From contig NC_069367.1 in assembly GCF_021730395.1 (NCBI RefSeq), forward strand, positions 68,867,501 to 68,931,500: a stretch of 64,000 nucleotides of DNA. Direction: 5' to 3'. This stretch comes from Mercenaria mercenaria (taxonomy: Eukaryota; Mollusca; Bivalvia; Venerida; Veneridae). The translations under genes and the position numbers were made by a program. The notes beneath the pieces are model-generated. The model did no database searches. It was not told the DNA's origin and saw only the letters and a list, made by a program, of their open reading frames with translations. Below, one piece after another: positions 36,771 to 49,100 of the stretch (the stretch's first letter is position 1; each line of letters begins with the position of its first letter).

Positions 36771-37761
36771 TGAAAATCAACAAATATAAGTATGTATCTG
36801 TAGTGAAACAGAACTGTATCGGTCTTTGTTTACACGTATAAGAGTCTGTAGATTGTATTAGTGCTTGCTGATTACGGCAAGGCTGTTCATTGTGACCTTT
36901 GCTGTTTGATTAAGTCATTCAAATTAAAGCCACTTTCAAATGTTTGAAACTGAAAAAATTCCAGTTGAATGTGTCGTCCAGTTGGTGTTCTATTCATACG
37001 ATGCCAGTTAATTCTAAGATAAGTAACTTTGTGTATTTTAGACATTGCAATAATCTAATCTGTTAACATCCCATAGTTTCATACGTGGTGTATATATTTT
37101 ACACATTGACAACCATTACGCTAATTATATTCTGGATTAGCAATTACATTTTGACATTTCGACAAAACGTTTCCAGCGCAAAGTGCTGGAGGAGTACTCT
37201 TAACGCATAAAAATAGCAGCAACGCAGTTTAATCCTGTAAGCGGCAAAATGCGTTACAAGAGAGCAGTATGTGGTTAGCAGGAATGTTTCAACGGAATGC
37301 ATTTTGGTATATTTTGAACTTCCCTATTTCAACTTTTATTATTGTTTTGTTGATCGTGAAGTCGTTCAAAGTGAACTCGTGAACTTCATGGATTCAAACT
37401 TCCCAATGTCATATTATCAAGTGTGAAATATTGAGTTTACGATTTCAAAGGACGTACATATCAATTTACGTCCTTGCGATTTCTTTCTTTTATGAAATTT
37501 TGAAAATCATGAAGTCATGAAATTCATCATATCATATCTCCCGATTTTGAATTTTCTGGAAGGAAAAAGTCGAGAAGTATGGAAAGTTGGACTCATAATT
37601 TTATACTCCATAAAAAGTCGTCAAGTTCATGTTTTCGAATCTTTCGATTTCGCGCTTTATGAAAAAGGATGAACTGTTGAAGTGTGAAATCAGGAGTTCA
37701 TAATTTCATATTTCATAGCTCTATGTTTTATAGAAAACATCACGGTGTAATGAGGCGTGTA

Positions 37762-39232
37762 CGAAAGCCCGGTGGTTCATAGTTCATACTTCACACTTCA
37801 TAGTTCACAGTTCACAGTTCATACATAATGTTATATATATATTATATAGAAATATCAGTTTCATACTTCACAGTTCACACTTCATAGTTCTCAGTTCAAA
37901 CTTCTCAATTCAAACTTCATAGTTCACACTTCATTGTTCATATTTCATAGTTCACACTTCATAATTCATACTTCACACCGGCTTCCGGCTCGAACGAAGC
38001 AGATTCGTTCTCGAGGCGAAGAAACTCACTCGAGAGTTCAAAACTGAGCTAAACATACCAACGACTCCCCTAGGCAGTGAAGACATTTTAAACCCACTAG
38101 CGAATGATCTTTTCCTAGTGACTGTGAGACTTGCTGTTCCTCATCTTGACCGCGGGAAGCAAGAGGATGAAGGTATTCGGAAGAGCCTTACATTGGTTAT
38201 GATCAATGAAGACTATCCTCCGGAAACATGGACTCTTGTCTATACAGATGGATCAGCCACATGCGCCATCAAAGATGGAAGAGCAGGAGTTTTCATTCAA
38301 TACCCATCTGGCAAGAGAAAAATACAACATGCAGCCACAGGAAAACACTGCAGCACAAGGCAGAGACTGAAGCACTCATGAAGGCCGTCTTAATGGTTCA
38401 CGACTCGGCATAAGAAAGCTTCTCCGTCGTCTTTCTCACAGATGCACTGTCTGTCTTGTAAGCTCTGATCAACAATAAGCTCCGCAGCAAGCCAGGAGAA
38501 TGCAGAGCCTTAGTATAACCTGCAAAGTAGCACTTCAGTTGATTCCATCCCATTGTGGCAATGAAGAGTCACACCAACTGGCTAAGCTAGGAGCTCATTT
38601 AGAACAACCAACAACACTTGTGAGCTACAAGGAGAAAGTTACCATCATCATAGCATTAACGAGACCAAGGATAGAGGAAAATCCTTTTTATCCCCTTTTT
38701 CAGTCTGAACAAGTGATGCTGGTCAGGCTTCGCTCAGGGCACAACAAGCCCAATGCTCACATGTACAAGAAATACAGATTGGTACCATCACCAACCTGTC
38801 AATGCGTCGGGAAAGATCAGACTATGGAGCATATTCTACAGAGATGCAAAAGGCATGACCAGGAGCGAGCTGCAACTTGGCCGATAGATATCGCAATCCA
38901 CCAGAAACTGTATGGAGGCACTGAGGATCTGCGGCAAACCACAAGTTTCATCGAGACTGCTGGTCTGACAGTGTAGTAATCTGTACGAAGAAGAAGAAGA
39001 AGTGTGAACTGTGAAGTATGAACTAGGAAATATGAAGTGTGAACTCTGAAGTGTGAACTGTCAAGTATGAACTGCTAACTATGAAGTGCGAACTCTGAAG
39101 TGTGAACACTGAAGTATGAACTGTGAACTGTGAACTATGAACTGTGAACTATGAAGTCTGAACTGTGAAGTGTGAACTATGAAGTTAGAAATATGAAGCG
39201 AGAAGTCACCACCGGGCGTTCGTAGTACGTCT
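37762..39232. mobile_element. Foldback element with satellite-like arms, carrying a LINE fragment
   Basis: The left end reads TACGAAAGCCCGGTGGT followed by repeats of TTCATAGTTCACACTTCA to about 37,978. The right end is the reverse: repeats of GTGAACTATGAAGTGTGAAC from about 39,003, closing CACCACCGGGCGTTCGTA. This gives a 17-bp terminal repeat with one mismatch and arms of about 220 bp made of a 7-14 bp repeat. Tandem-repeat inverted arms are the hallmark of foldback elements. The interior is the LINE piece listed separately. No transposase was seen. Confidence 0.75.
37985..39001 (+). mobile_element. LINE fragment with RNase H domain and (GAA)n tail
   Basis: Plus-strand frames encode an RNase H start (TWTLVYTDGSATCAIKDGRA), its end (IPSHCGNEESHQLAKLGA) and the C-terminal region LVRLRSGHNKPNAHMYKKY with CQCVGKDQTMEHILQRC. 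The expected catalytic Asp of the usual NExAD block is His here (NEESH), and frames change near 38,370-38,480, so it is dead. The (AAG)n run at 38,988-39,001 is the tail. It lies between the two arms of the foldback element. It differs from the RNase H LINE at 34-35.7 kb in sequence and tail. Confidence 0.8.
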
Positions 39233-39945
39233 TTCGTATACTAATCTTTTGTGTTTTTCTGCCACCAAAACAATTTGAAAACAATATGCATTATCGACCA
39301 GGAAGTCAAGTAAAGTAAGTCAGTAGGTAACCAGTGCGTGTCCAAATCATATTCTATCTGACTTCCTTAATTAAATCAGCGAATTTCTTAAATTCAATGG
39401 CAGATATTATACTGCTCAAGTTAAATTTAGTTCTAGTTTGAATATTTTAATTTCAATGTTTTCTCGACTATCTGTAAAGTTATTAGAATAAATCTTCAAC
39501 CGCCGTTTATTTAAATACTGCCAGTCATTTAGCGTAATTTTACCATTCATGTAATGCAGAACTTCTGTCATAGCTTATGAGAAGTTAATCAATTTTAATA
39601 TTAAGTATGTAATAAGTGATGCAATCAGTGATAATGGCGAGCAGTCATGTATAAAGAAAATTGTTTTTATTTCTTCTTCTGTAAATCTTTAACCTTTCTG
39701 CTACCAGCCCAAAGCCTCAGTTCACAGTGTTGCAAACGATCTGTAACCAAGCTCAGGGGAAACAACTATTTTAATGCACCAGTCATACAGTTAACCTCTC
39801 CAGCAAATCGGAAACTTCCTACATTGTATGCTCACGTCCCGCTAACTGGCATGGCCGATGAGGGGTATAGAATATCCAGCGTACGAGCTTGAAGTGTGTT
39901 TAAGCGCCTGGTTCATGCAGTTCTATTTAATCTGTACCCCTAAAC

Positions 39946-41720
39946 CACTGGCGCCAGACCAGAAAGAAAATGCCTCTGTACATATTAAACCCTACCCCTA
40001 GGTATTCTATAAGAACCATGGTCATGAACGGGAAAATATACTAACCCGTTCAATCGTACATTTCTCAACTTAAACGCGCAGTTCGTTGAATGGGTACCTA
40101 GTATATTGAACAAGCGATAATTTATTTTCCATCGTGCACCAGTCACATTGTCTCAATATTCCATATTGCTGAGATTATTAACATATTTTATGCTTTCATC
40201 AACGTTACAGAAAAAAACTTGCGTGACCTTCCCTAATGAACATCTGGTCTAGAGGTCACGGCAGTGTGCACATGTTTGGCAAAATGTAAACAAACAAAAT
40301 CAGAATTTAAAAAAATTACAATTTTACACTAAAACTCGAAATGATGAATGAAATTCATCTTGTATATGATCTTTAATTTGAAATCGTACATTGGTCTGCA
40401 TCTGTTCAGTTTATTTTATTCATTTTGCACATTTATGCTGAATTTTCACATTTTAGCGAAAACGTATAGTTAAATGACGATTGACATACATTTTCACAAC
40501 AGCCAGTCAGAATGGTTTTGTAATCTAGAACGGAACTTCACCAGAGAAGTTCAAGCAAGTTTTTTGTGTAACGTTGAACTATAAACTACGCGTTGTTTTT
40601 CTAAGATAAGATGTATTGAAGAAATGTGACCGGTACACAATGGAAGATAAATTACCACTGGCGCCAGATCAGAAAGAAAATGCCTCTGTACATGTTATAC
40701 CCTACCCCTAGGTATTCTATAAGAACCATGGTCGTGAACGGGAAAATATACTAACCCATTTCTATCGCGTATTTCATACCTAAAACACGCAGTTCAGTAA
40801 ATGTGTACTATTGATATTAAACAAATGGTAATTTATCTTCCGTTGTGTACCGGTCACATTTCTTCAATACTTCTTATCTTAGAAAAACAACGTGTAGTTT
40901 GCAGTTTTTTCAGAGGTACACAAAAAACTTGCTTGAACTTCCCTGGTGAAGTTCCGGTCTAGATTACAGACACACTCTGGTTGGCTGATGTGAAAATGTA
41001 TGTCAGTCGTCATTTTACTACACGTGTACGCTAAAATGTTTATATGCAGCATAAATGTGCAAAATGAATTAAATAAACAGAATAGATGTATACCAATGTA
41101 TGATTTCAAATTCAAAATCATATACAAGATGAATTTCATTCATCATTTCGAGTCTTATCGTAAAACTGTGAATATATTGCATTCTGTTTTTGTTTGTTTA
41201 CATTTCGCTTAACATGTGCACACTACCGTGACCTCTAGACCGGATGTTCATTAGGGGAGTTCACGCAAGTTTTTTCTGTAACGTTGACTAAAGCATAAAA
41301 TATATGGAGTATCTCTGCAATATGCAATATTGAGACAATGTGACTGGTGCATGATGGAAGATAAATTATCGCTTGTTTAATATCAGTAGTACACATTTAC
41401 TGAACTGCGTGTTTTAGGTATGAAATACGCGATTGAAATGGGTTAGTATATTTTCCGGTTCATGACCATGGTTCTTATAGAATACCTAGGGGTAGGGTAT
41501 AACATGTCAAAGGCATTTTCTTTCTGATCTGGCGCCAGTGTACATTACCACTTGTTTGATATCAACAGTACACATTTACCGAACTGCGTGTTTTAGGTAT
41601 GAAATGCGCGATTGAAACGGGTTAGTATATTTTCCCGTTCATGACCATAGTTCTTATAGAATACCTTGGGGTAGGGTATAATATGTACAGAGGCATTTTC
41701 TTTCTGGTCTTGCGCCAGTG
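39946..41720. mobile_element. Outer hAT-like palindromic MITE (882 bp without its insert)
   Basis: The ends read CACTGGCGCCAGACCAGAAA and, reversed, CACTGGCGCAAGACCAGAAA. CCCTAAAC lies on both sides (39,938-39,945 and 41,721-41,728), an 8-bp target-site duplication. Long inverted arms of over 200 bp continue inward, with further inverted matches (CTTGCGTGACC / GTTCAAGCAAG) near the centre. Eight-bp duplications and CA...TG ends fit the hAT superfamily. There is no transposase. The right arm is interrupted at 40,655 by a second copy of the same family. Confidence 0.9.
40656..41540. mobile_element. Inner hAT-like palindromic MITE (885 bp), inserted in the outer copy
   Basis: It begins CACTGGCGCCAGATCAGAAA and ends with the matching reverse. 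TAAATTAC precedes it (40,648-40,655) and TACATTAC follows it (41,541-41,548), an 8-bp duplication with one change. Removing the insert rejoins GATAAATTAC with CACTTGTTT, as the unbroken arm elsewhere requires. Its interior is in the opposite orientation to that of the outer copy. Confidence 0.9.
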
Positions 41721-41877
41721 CCCTAAACAGCTACGGAAAGTTAGCTTGGGTCCTCCTGATAGATCACAAAATCTAGAATGTGGTTTGTATTGTAACATTA
41801 GAAACATTCGTAAACATGATTTGCGAATATTATGATATTTTGTCGTATGCATACCAGGACATTCGTACACAAAACAA

Positions 41878-43263
41878 AACAAGAGGGTCATGATGACGCT
41901 GGATCGCTCACCTGAGTAATATGAGCTACATAGACAAGTGGTAAAGATCAGGTAAGAAAGTCAAATATAAGAAAGCATTGAAATCTTTTCCTAGTTGTTA
42001 AATGTCAAACTGGTGCTAAAATATTAAGAAAGTAGGTCAGGGGGTCACATTCATGGTCACTAAAAGTAAGTTTTAAGACCGGTGTGCAAAACTGTGTATG
42101 ACATCCAAATTTCAAGGCTCTATCTTAAAAAACAAGAATGTAGCTTAGTAGGTAAAGGTCACTGTCAAGTGACCCTAAATTATTTGGGGTCACCAGGTAA
42201 ATGTAATTAAACAGTCTAGGAAATATAATCAGATAAGTTTTGAAGTAGTTTTTCCTATATAACTCATACAACAAGTGACCCCCGGGGATGGGTCGCTTTT
42301 CACCCAATAGGCATTATTTGAACAATCTTGTTAGAGAACTACTAGACAATGCTACATACCAAATATCAAAGGCCTAGGCCTTAAACTTTCAGACAAGAAT
42401 ATTTCAAAAGTTTCTTCCTGTATAACTCTATTTAAAACTTCCGACCCACCAGAGCAGGGCCTCTTTTCACCCTAGGGGCATAATTTGAATAATTTTGGTA
42501 GAGGACCACTAGGCAATGCAACATACCAAATATCAAAGGCCCAGGTCTTGCAGTTTCAGGCAAGAAGATTTTTTTTCCTATTTAAGTCTATGTAAAACTT
42601 GGGACCCCTGGGCGGGGCCTCTTTACACCTCAAAGGCATTATTTGAAAAATCTTGTTAGAGGACTACCAGCCAATGCAACATACCAAATATCAAAAGCCC
42701 AAGTCTTGCAAATTCAGACAAGAAGATTTTTTAATTTTTTTTCCTATATAAGTCTGCCTAAAACTTGGAACACCCGGGGCGAGACCTCTTTTCTCTTACG
42801 GGTAATGATTTGAACAATCTTGGTAGAAGATCACTAGACAATGCTACATACCAAATATCAAAGGCCTAGGTCTAGTGGTTTCAGATAAGATTTTTTTCCT
42901 AAATAAGTCTATGTAAAATTTAGGACCCCCGGGGCGGGACCTCTTTTCACTACAGGGGCATAATTTGAACAGTTTTGGTAGTGGATATCACATGCCATAT
43001 ATCAAGGCTTTACGCCTTGCGGTTTTGGGCAAGAAGATTTTCAAGTTTTTCCTTTTACTTGTGATGGAAACCAGAGTTCTATGAGGAATTCAATTCTTTG
43101 AATGAAAGGGGGACACCCAAGAATCATGTGAAGTTTGGTGTAAATCTGCCCTGTGGTTTTAAAGAAGAAGAGTTTTTAATAATTGTAGACGGACGCACGA
43201 CGCACGACGGACATCAAGCGGTCACAAAGTTCACCATGAGCCTTTGGCTCAGGTGAGCTAATA
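41878..43263. mobile_element. Helitron-like element with ~170-bp core repeats
   Basis: The left end is AACAAGAGGGTCATGATGAC then GGATCGCTCACCTGA. The right end is a hairpin TCACCATGAGCC / GGCTCAGGTGA, closing GAGCTAA. Both ends match the element at 30.7-32.6 kb. The core is unrelated: about five units of about 170 bp containing ACATACCAAATATCAAAGGC and CCCCGGGGCGGGACCTCTTT. No coding capacity. Confidence 0.75.
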
Positions 43264-43914
43264 AAAAAGATAGTCATATGTACATCAACAACTTGTAGAG
43301 AATAAATAGATATAAATATCGTATACCCTGCTGAAACACACTCATTTGATTCGTAAGAAGCGTTTCAGGTGCAAGCACTCGAAATATAGAAGTGGCTCAA
43401 ATCATCACGACAGTCACACATCCGCCATCAGTTTTCTTGTAGCACCGCGGTATGTAATATGGCAATTACTGCCCCGGTCAGCAGTTATACATCTATTATA
43501 CTATACTATATCTATAATTACTACCTATTGACATCCAAATGTCTATAACTGCAGTAGTTGTATACATAAAAATTAATTTCAGTTTTTATCAGGAAATCAA
43601 ACACAAGAATATCGTACAAGCATAATAGATTCCGACGCTATGCATACAATAGACTGATCCAGTGAAGCTATAAGATTTCACATAATTGTATTTCGTTTAT
43701 GTTTTTAATACTTTGAAAAATTACTTTTGCAAATTAGTCTCTCCGTGGATCTAAGATTTCCGTTATGCAGACAAAGCACAATGAAGACTGTTTACTGGTT
43801 TGTCTTGTTCCTCCTCATTTGAGTCGACAGAAAGGAGTACAACAACTAGGTCCAAATTATATCGCTTTAATGGTCTTTGATCAAGGAAACAGAAATAAAC
43901 ACAACTACAAAAAG

Positions 43915-45935
43915 CTATTGAGCAGAAGGACAGAGATAATCGAAAGAAAGGATCCCAGAAGTGTCTATTGTATGGTCCTCGCCGCTTCGCCTACACCATT
44001 TCAGTGCACAGGGACAAGGGTTTGAGGAATTGGATAATTCTTGAACCCGTGCTGAAAAGCATTCATTCGCCACCAAACACTGCTGGGTACAGCTTTCCAT
44101 GGTTGCTGATATGTCTTCGCAATCAAATAGTTCTGTTGTATTTGCGTTGCATTCTGAAACAAAAGACAATAGAGATGACATTACAAAACAAATACATGTA
44201 TAAGCCTTACATTTATTTTTTTGTTATAAAAATTGTTTAAGAGTCCACTCTATGTTCGTTTTTAAATTTGTTTGGAGTCCACTCTCAGTAAGCAGACTTG
44301 CAAGATGTTTATTAACCAGGTGCTGGGGTTTTGAGACTTGATTATTCACTCAGTTATATAACACCAAGCAATTATCTTTGATTCGTACATATCAAATACT
44401 TTTAAATGTGTAATAAATGGTAATAATTTAACAATCTATTATATATCTTGGCCGTTTTCTGCAAGACAATTATCAAATATTGAATCTTTGTCTCTGTAAG
44501 CTGGTCGTAATAAATTTCTCAAAATATCATAACATTGTAAAACCAACATGGATTTTACAATGAATACAAAGTCTTTTAATAGCATACTTTCATTCTGTAT
44601 TGCATAGTCGTTGCAAGAAGGTAATGCCAGTTCCTTTTGCTTTTCCACTGTTGTGCCATGCATTAACTGACAGTACAGTTTTGATTGATTACCATGTTCT
44701 AAGATAACTGCACTGGATACAGTAGCACTGCAAGCTACAGTATAACCGTCTTCGTCCGAGAACGTGGTGGTACAGGATTTAGTATCTAGAAAACGAATAG
44801 AAAGAGAATGACAAAATACATTGTAGTGTAAAAATAGCAAAAATAAATGTTGTGAATCCTTAAACAAATCGCCGTATCATATTTTGTGTTAATTCAACAC
44901 AAAATTTTGCGGAGCTAAAGTCAAAAATATCAAAAAATCTATGAAAAATTATTTCTAATGTCATGTAATAAAACATTTATTGAATGATTTGTCTTTGGTA
45001 ATAATTATGTAAATTTCAGTAATACGTGTGTTAAATGTAACTCTAAGGACTTTATATAATTTGCCTTCTAACAAAATGTGAAAATCATCTTCTTGTGTAG
45101 TACATATAACGCATTTCCTATCATGTCTTGGAATTTTGATTGACTTATAAAATACTAAATCAAAACGTATCAACTGATAATGACATTTAATGCCAAAACA
45201 TGACAATTATTGAAAGATAGCACAACCTGGGTTAATCAATTTAAGTTTCATAACTTCAGTTGATATATTTGGGGTCTAAATCTAATTCAAACCGCGTTTA
45301 AGAATCTATTTTATTTGTTAGTTTTAGGTTTAAGGCCGTTTTTCAAAAGTATCTCAGTTATGTAACGGCGGGTGTAATGAAGTATTTCGACCCCCATAGA
45401 ATAACGACCCCCCGGTCATTATTCTATAGAAAATGTGACTCCTTTCCTGTAAAATATTGACTTCCCTTATAAAAAACTGACTCCCTTTGAAAACTCTATA
45501 GAATAACGACCCCCGGTCATTATTCTATAGAAAAACTGACCCCTCCAAGTAAAATACTGACTCCCTAAAGCTGACTCCCTTCGAATCTCATAGAATAACG
45601 ACCCCGGTTATTATTCTATAGAAAAAGTGACTCCTTCCATGTAAAATACTCACTGCCGAAATTACTACATTCGAACTCTCATACAATATCGATTCCCGGA
45701 CGTTATTCTATTTAAAAAAGTTACTCTTTCCGTGTAAAACACCGGCTCCTAAAAAGACTTTCGACGATAATATCTATTAAAAAGTGATCCCCACCAAACC
45801 TAACGGACAATTTTACTAGATCTACAACTCTAATACCCTCCATTGCCAATAGTTAACATTTTGATTGTACTACTACTACTGGTGCCGCTACTTCTATTGC
45901 TATTACTACATGTACTTCTTCTTCTTCTTCTTCTT

Positions 45936-45969
<34 letters not shown>

Positions 45970-46139
45970 TACTACTACTACAACTGCTACTACTGATACT
46001 ACTATACCTGCTTCCACTAATACGTCGTGTACATCTACCTCTTCTTCTCCTGCTGCTGTTGTTGCTGTCACTTATTCCTCTGCTGCTGCTGCTGCTGCTG
46101 CTGCTGCTACTGCAACTGCCACTGCCACTACCACTGCCA

Positions 46140-46178
<39 letters not shown>

Positions 46179-49100
46179 TCTATTGTTGCCGCTACCGTAC
46201 TTTACTGCCACTGCTAAGTATTGCAACTTCTATTAATACTAAGTTCTATGCTAGCAGTTTCTTGTGCAGTTTTCTTCTGAAGAATTACTTCATACCGAAG
46301 TTTGTAGGGATTATTGACACTGGTGTGTTTTGTGAACGTATTGTGAATTGTTATTTTCCTGAAAAAAATGTATACACCAAGATACAGCGTCTAGAAATAG
46401 AATCCCTTTTCCCGTTGCGGAATGCTCTGATTTCTGTGTCAAGTGATAGTATCTGAGGCTAATGGTCAAACGGAAGGACGGACGGACGGACGGACGGACA
46501 AGGGCAAATCTATATGCCCCCCTCCCCCGAGTGGGGGCATAAAATGCAGCAATTAGGCCTTAGATACATGAGTTTTCACTAAATTTGACCAAATGACCGG
46601 GGGTCGTTTTTTTTTATGGGAGTCAATATTCTTCGTGAGGTTCAGTTTACTTCACGTGGGGGAGTCATAGTACTATGATCTGGAGGTCATAATACTATGA
46701 CCGGGGGGTCACTTTTTCTATAAAATAATGACCGGGGGGTCATTATTCTATGGGGGTCGAAATACTTCATTACACGGGCAGTTAACATAACCAGTGTTCC
46801 TGGATTCTGTACCAGCACAAACCTGTTCTCCGCAAGTAACTGCCAACTTCCCCACATAAATCAGAGGTGGAGGACGAATGATTTCAGACCTAATGTCTTT
46901 TATCAAATCTCCACGGAGAACATACGGCCCGTCCGTAGATCGAACTTACGACCCTGCGATCCGTAGATCTGCGCTCTCCCTATTGAGCTGAGCCGGCGGG
47001 ATGAAGAATCTTTAACGGAGAAAGACTACGTCTTTAAGTATACCTGCCAGGTTTTTATCATTCCCAAAAAATCCAAGTTGATAACTTGTACAGTCTTTTC
47101 TGTATTCGCATTTCAGATGGAATTCTGACTGTGAGATGCTTGTGTTGTATATCTGTTCGATTGTAGCAACATGAAAAATGTCTGGCACTGAAATTGAAAT
47201 TAACAATGTAATGAGTTTATTTTTGTTCCCATTAGTTAGTGTTTGAATTGCCTAATTAGTGACTGGTTTTTTGGAGACTTGCGTCTTTAATATGCAAGAT
47301 TCAAATACCAATGATACACCATTCAGAATAGATAGAAGGATCTTTTTTTAATTATTTAGGTATCTTTGAAAATATCTAAATTTATTACCATAAAAACCAT
47401 AAAATCATAATTCAGAATATTGAAAAATATCAAGTTACTACACTAGGAGAATAACGTTCGAGCTATTAAAACTTCGGTCGATCTAGACACGTCAACAGCC
47501 AGTGAACCTATGAACTACTCAAGCGAGTCCGGGTGCACAAGACCGCAATACTGAGCCAGCATTTTCACCTAAGTATGCGGAACATTACTCATTTTTAATT
47601 GAAGTCCATTTGAAATAACAATGTAATGTTTTATAAAGGCACAGTCACATAAACAATGATAAGCCACTTTTAACTGACATCTTGTCAAGGGGAAGTACTT
47701 TCATGAGGTAACAAGGTGCACACTAGTTAGGTTATTAGCCTGCTGTTAAATAACTGAAATACTGTTGAAAGACGGCATAAAACCCAAAACAAATAAACAA
47801 ACAAAACTATTCGTACCTTATGCATGACATCAAGATATAATTCAAAATAGAAATAAAATCATACTTACCTACGATATTTACTTTGACCTTCTTAATAAGC
47901 AGTACTTTTTTGTCATTTGCGTAACTATCAAAGAAGCGAAGAATTATATTTCTATGGGAACTACACTTCGCTTTCCCCTTTGCTTTACAGTTTACATTCA
48001 TGTTATCACCAGATTTGTTACAGGTAAAGTCCTCAGTTGTCTAAAATAAAAAGAAAAATCAAGAAATCAACAATAACACTGTAATAATGCATGCGCTAAA
48101 GAGTAAACTATACTGCTCCTACATAGTGCAACTTAATTTATCTTCTGACCGTGTGCTCCCTCATTTAAATAACGTTTCGCAACTTTTAAGACTTTGTATC
48201 ATACTTTAAGCTTAAAAGTCATTAGATCGTGACGAGATTGTTCCGGTGCGATTTCAAACGAAACAAAACTATCTTTGGTGTAAGGTGTTTCAGATTGTAT
48301 TTGTTGCTTTTGTTTTTGTGAAATCATCATCGAACCATATGTTTTCACAAAGAATCATTTTCGCCAGTGGCACCTACCACCTTAATATTTAAATGGTTAT
48401 TAGGTGTGGTACCTGAAGAGGTGGTGAAGCCTTCACGCGCTTTATTTAAATTCTGAAAGGCATATATTTTGCGTGGGAAAAGCAGGAAGACCTAAACAAT
48501 TATAGAAGCCGTTGTGCCTCGTTTTCACCGCAAACAGTATAATAGGTTACTGTAAAGGACGAACATGAGGTCAACGAAGATATCTATGAATTTTATTTGG
48601 AATCCGGTGTGAGGAGAGCTGAGGAACCAAATACTCAGGTTCATTTATGAAGACAAAGTGCATATTGGACACATATGCTACCACTATCCGAAGAACTTCT
48701 TACGATGGAATACCCACCCACATCCAAACCAAAGTGTTTAATCCGCCCCTGCTTAGCCAGTTTGACCAAGCAAAAGTGTAGTTCATAATTTACTGTATAC
48801 TTTTGTTTCAGAATTCACTTTGAAATGAATCAGAAAAATATTCTTGAATACAAGACAGGATTCTCCCGTAATTTTTGCCTGTGCTGGTAAACCTCGAGGT
48901 GTAAGATGGCTCACAATTTAGGAATGAATGTGTAATTTCACACTGTACATAAATAACACAGTGCTTAAACGAAAAGCTTTTGTTTCATGTTATTTCTTCT
49001 ATTAAATAAAGAGAGAAAGAATCTGTCATCAGTTAAATGTGCGGATGTCAATCTCGGGCGCTGACGCTGCACGGCATCTTTTACCGCCTTAATTGTTGCC

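Larger units (their letters stand above)
45308..47003 (-). mobile_element. V-SINE (tRNA head), split by a DNA element
   Basis: The minus-strand head (47,000-46,928) has a tRNA-like A box (GGCTCAGCTCAATAGGGAGA) and B box (AAGTTCGATCT). The central part reads TGGGGAAGTTGGCAGTTACT and ACTGGTTATGTTAACTGCCC, and the tail, at 45,372-45,308, reads CCGTTACATAACTGAGATAC and TTGAAAAACGGCCTTAAACC. AAGAATCT lies at both outer ends (45,300-45,307 and 47,004-47,011). The order and tail fit the molluscan V-SINE type (RUDI-like, from memory). It sits in intron 7 of gene 2, 40 bp beyond the exon 7 donor. Confidence 0.8.

Noticed and set aside
44439-44587. Reading on past exon 8 of gene 2 to a stop at 44,439
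   Set aside because: The GTATGC donor at 44,587 gives an exon of exactly the length of gene 1's exon 8 and joins in phase to a last exon homologous to that of gene 1.
45843-46236. Open frames coding poly-Leu, poly-Cys/Tyr and poly-Val
   Set aside because: They are the six-frame readings of CTA/CTT/CTG microsatellites inside an inverted-repeat element.
46928-47000. Possible tRNA gene (A and B boxes)
   Set aside because: It is the head of a SINE: a SINE body and tail follow on the same strand, an 8-bp duplication flanks the whole, and the cloverleaf is not intact.
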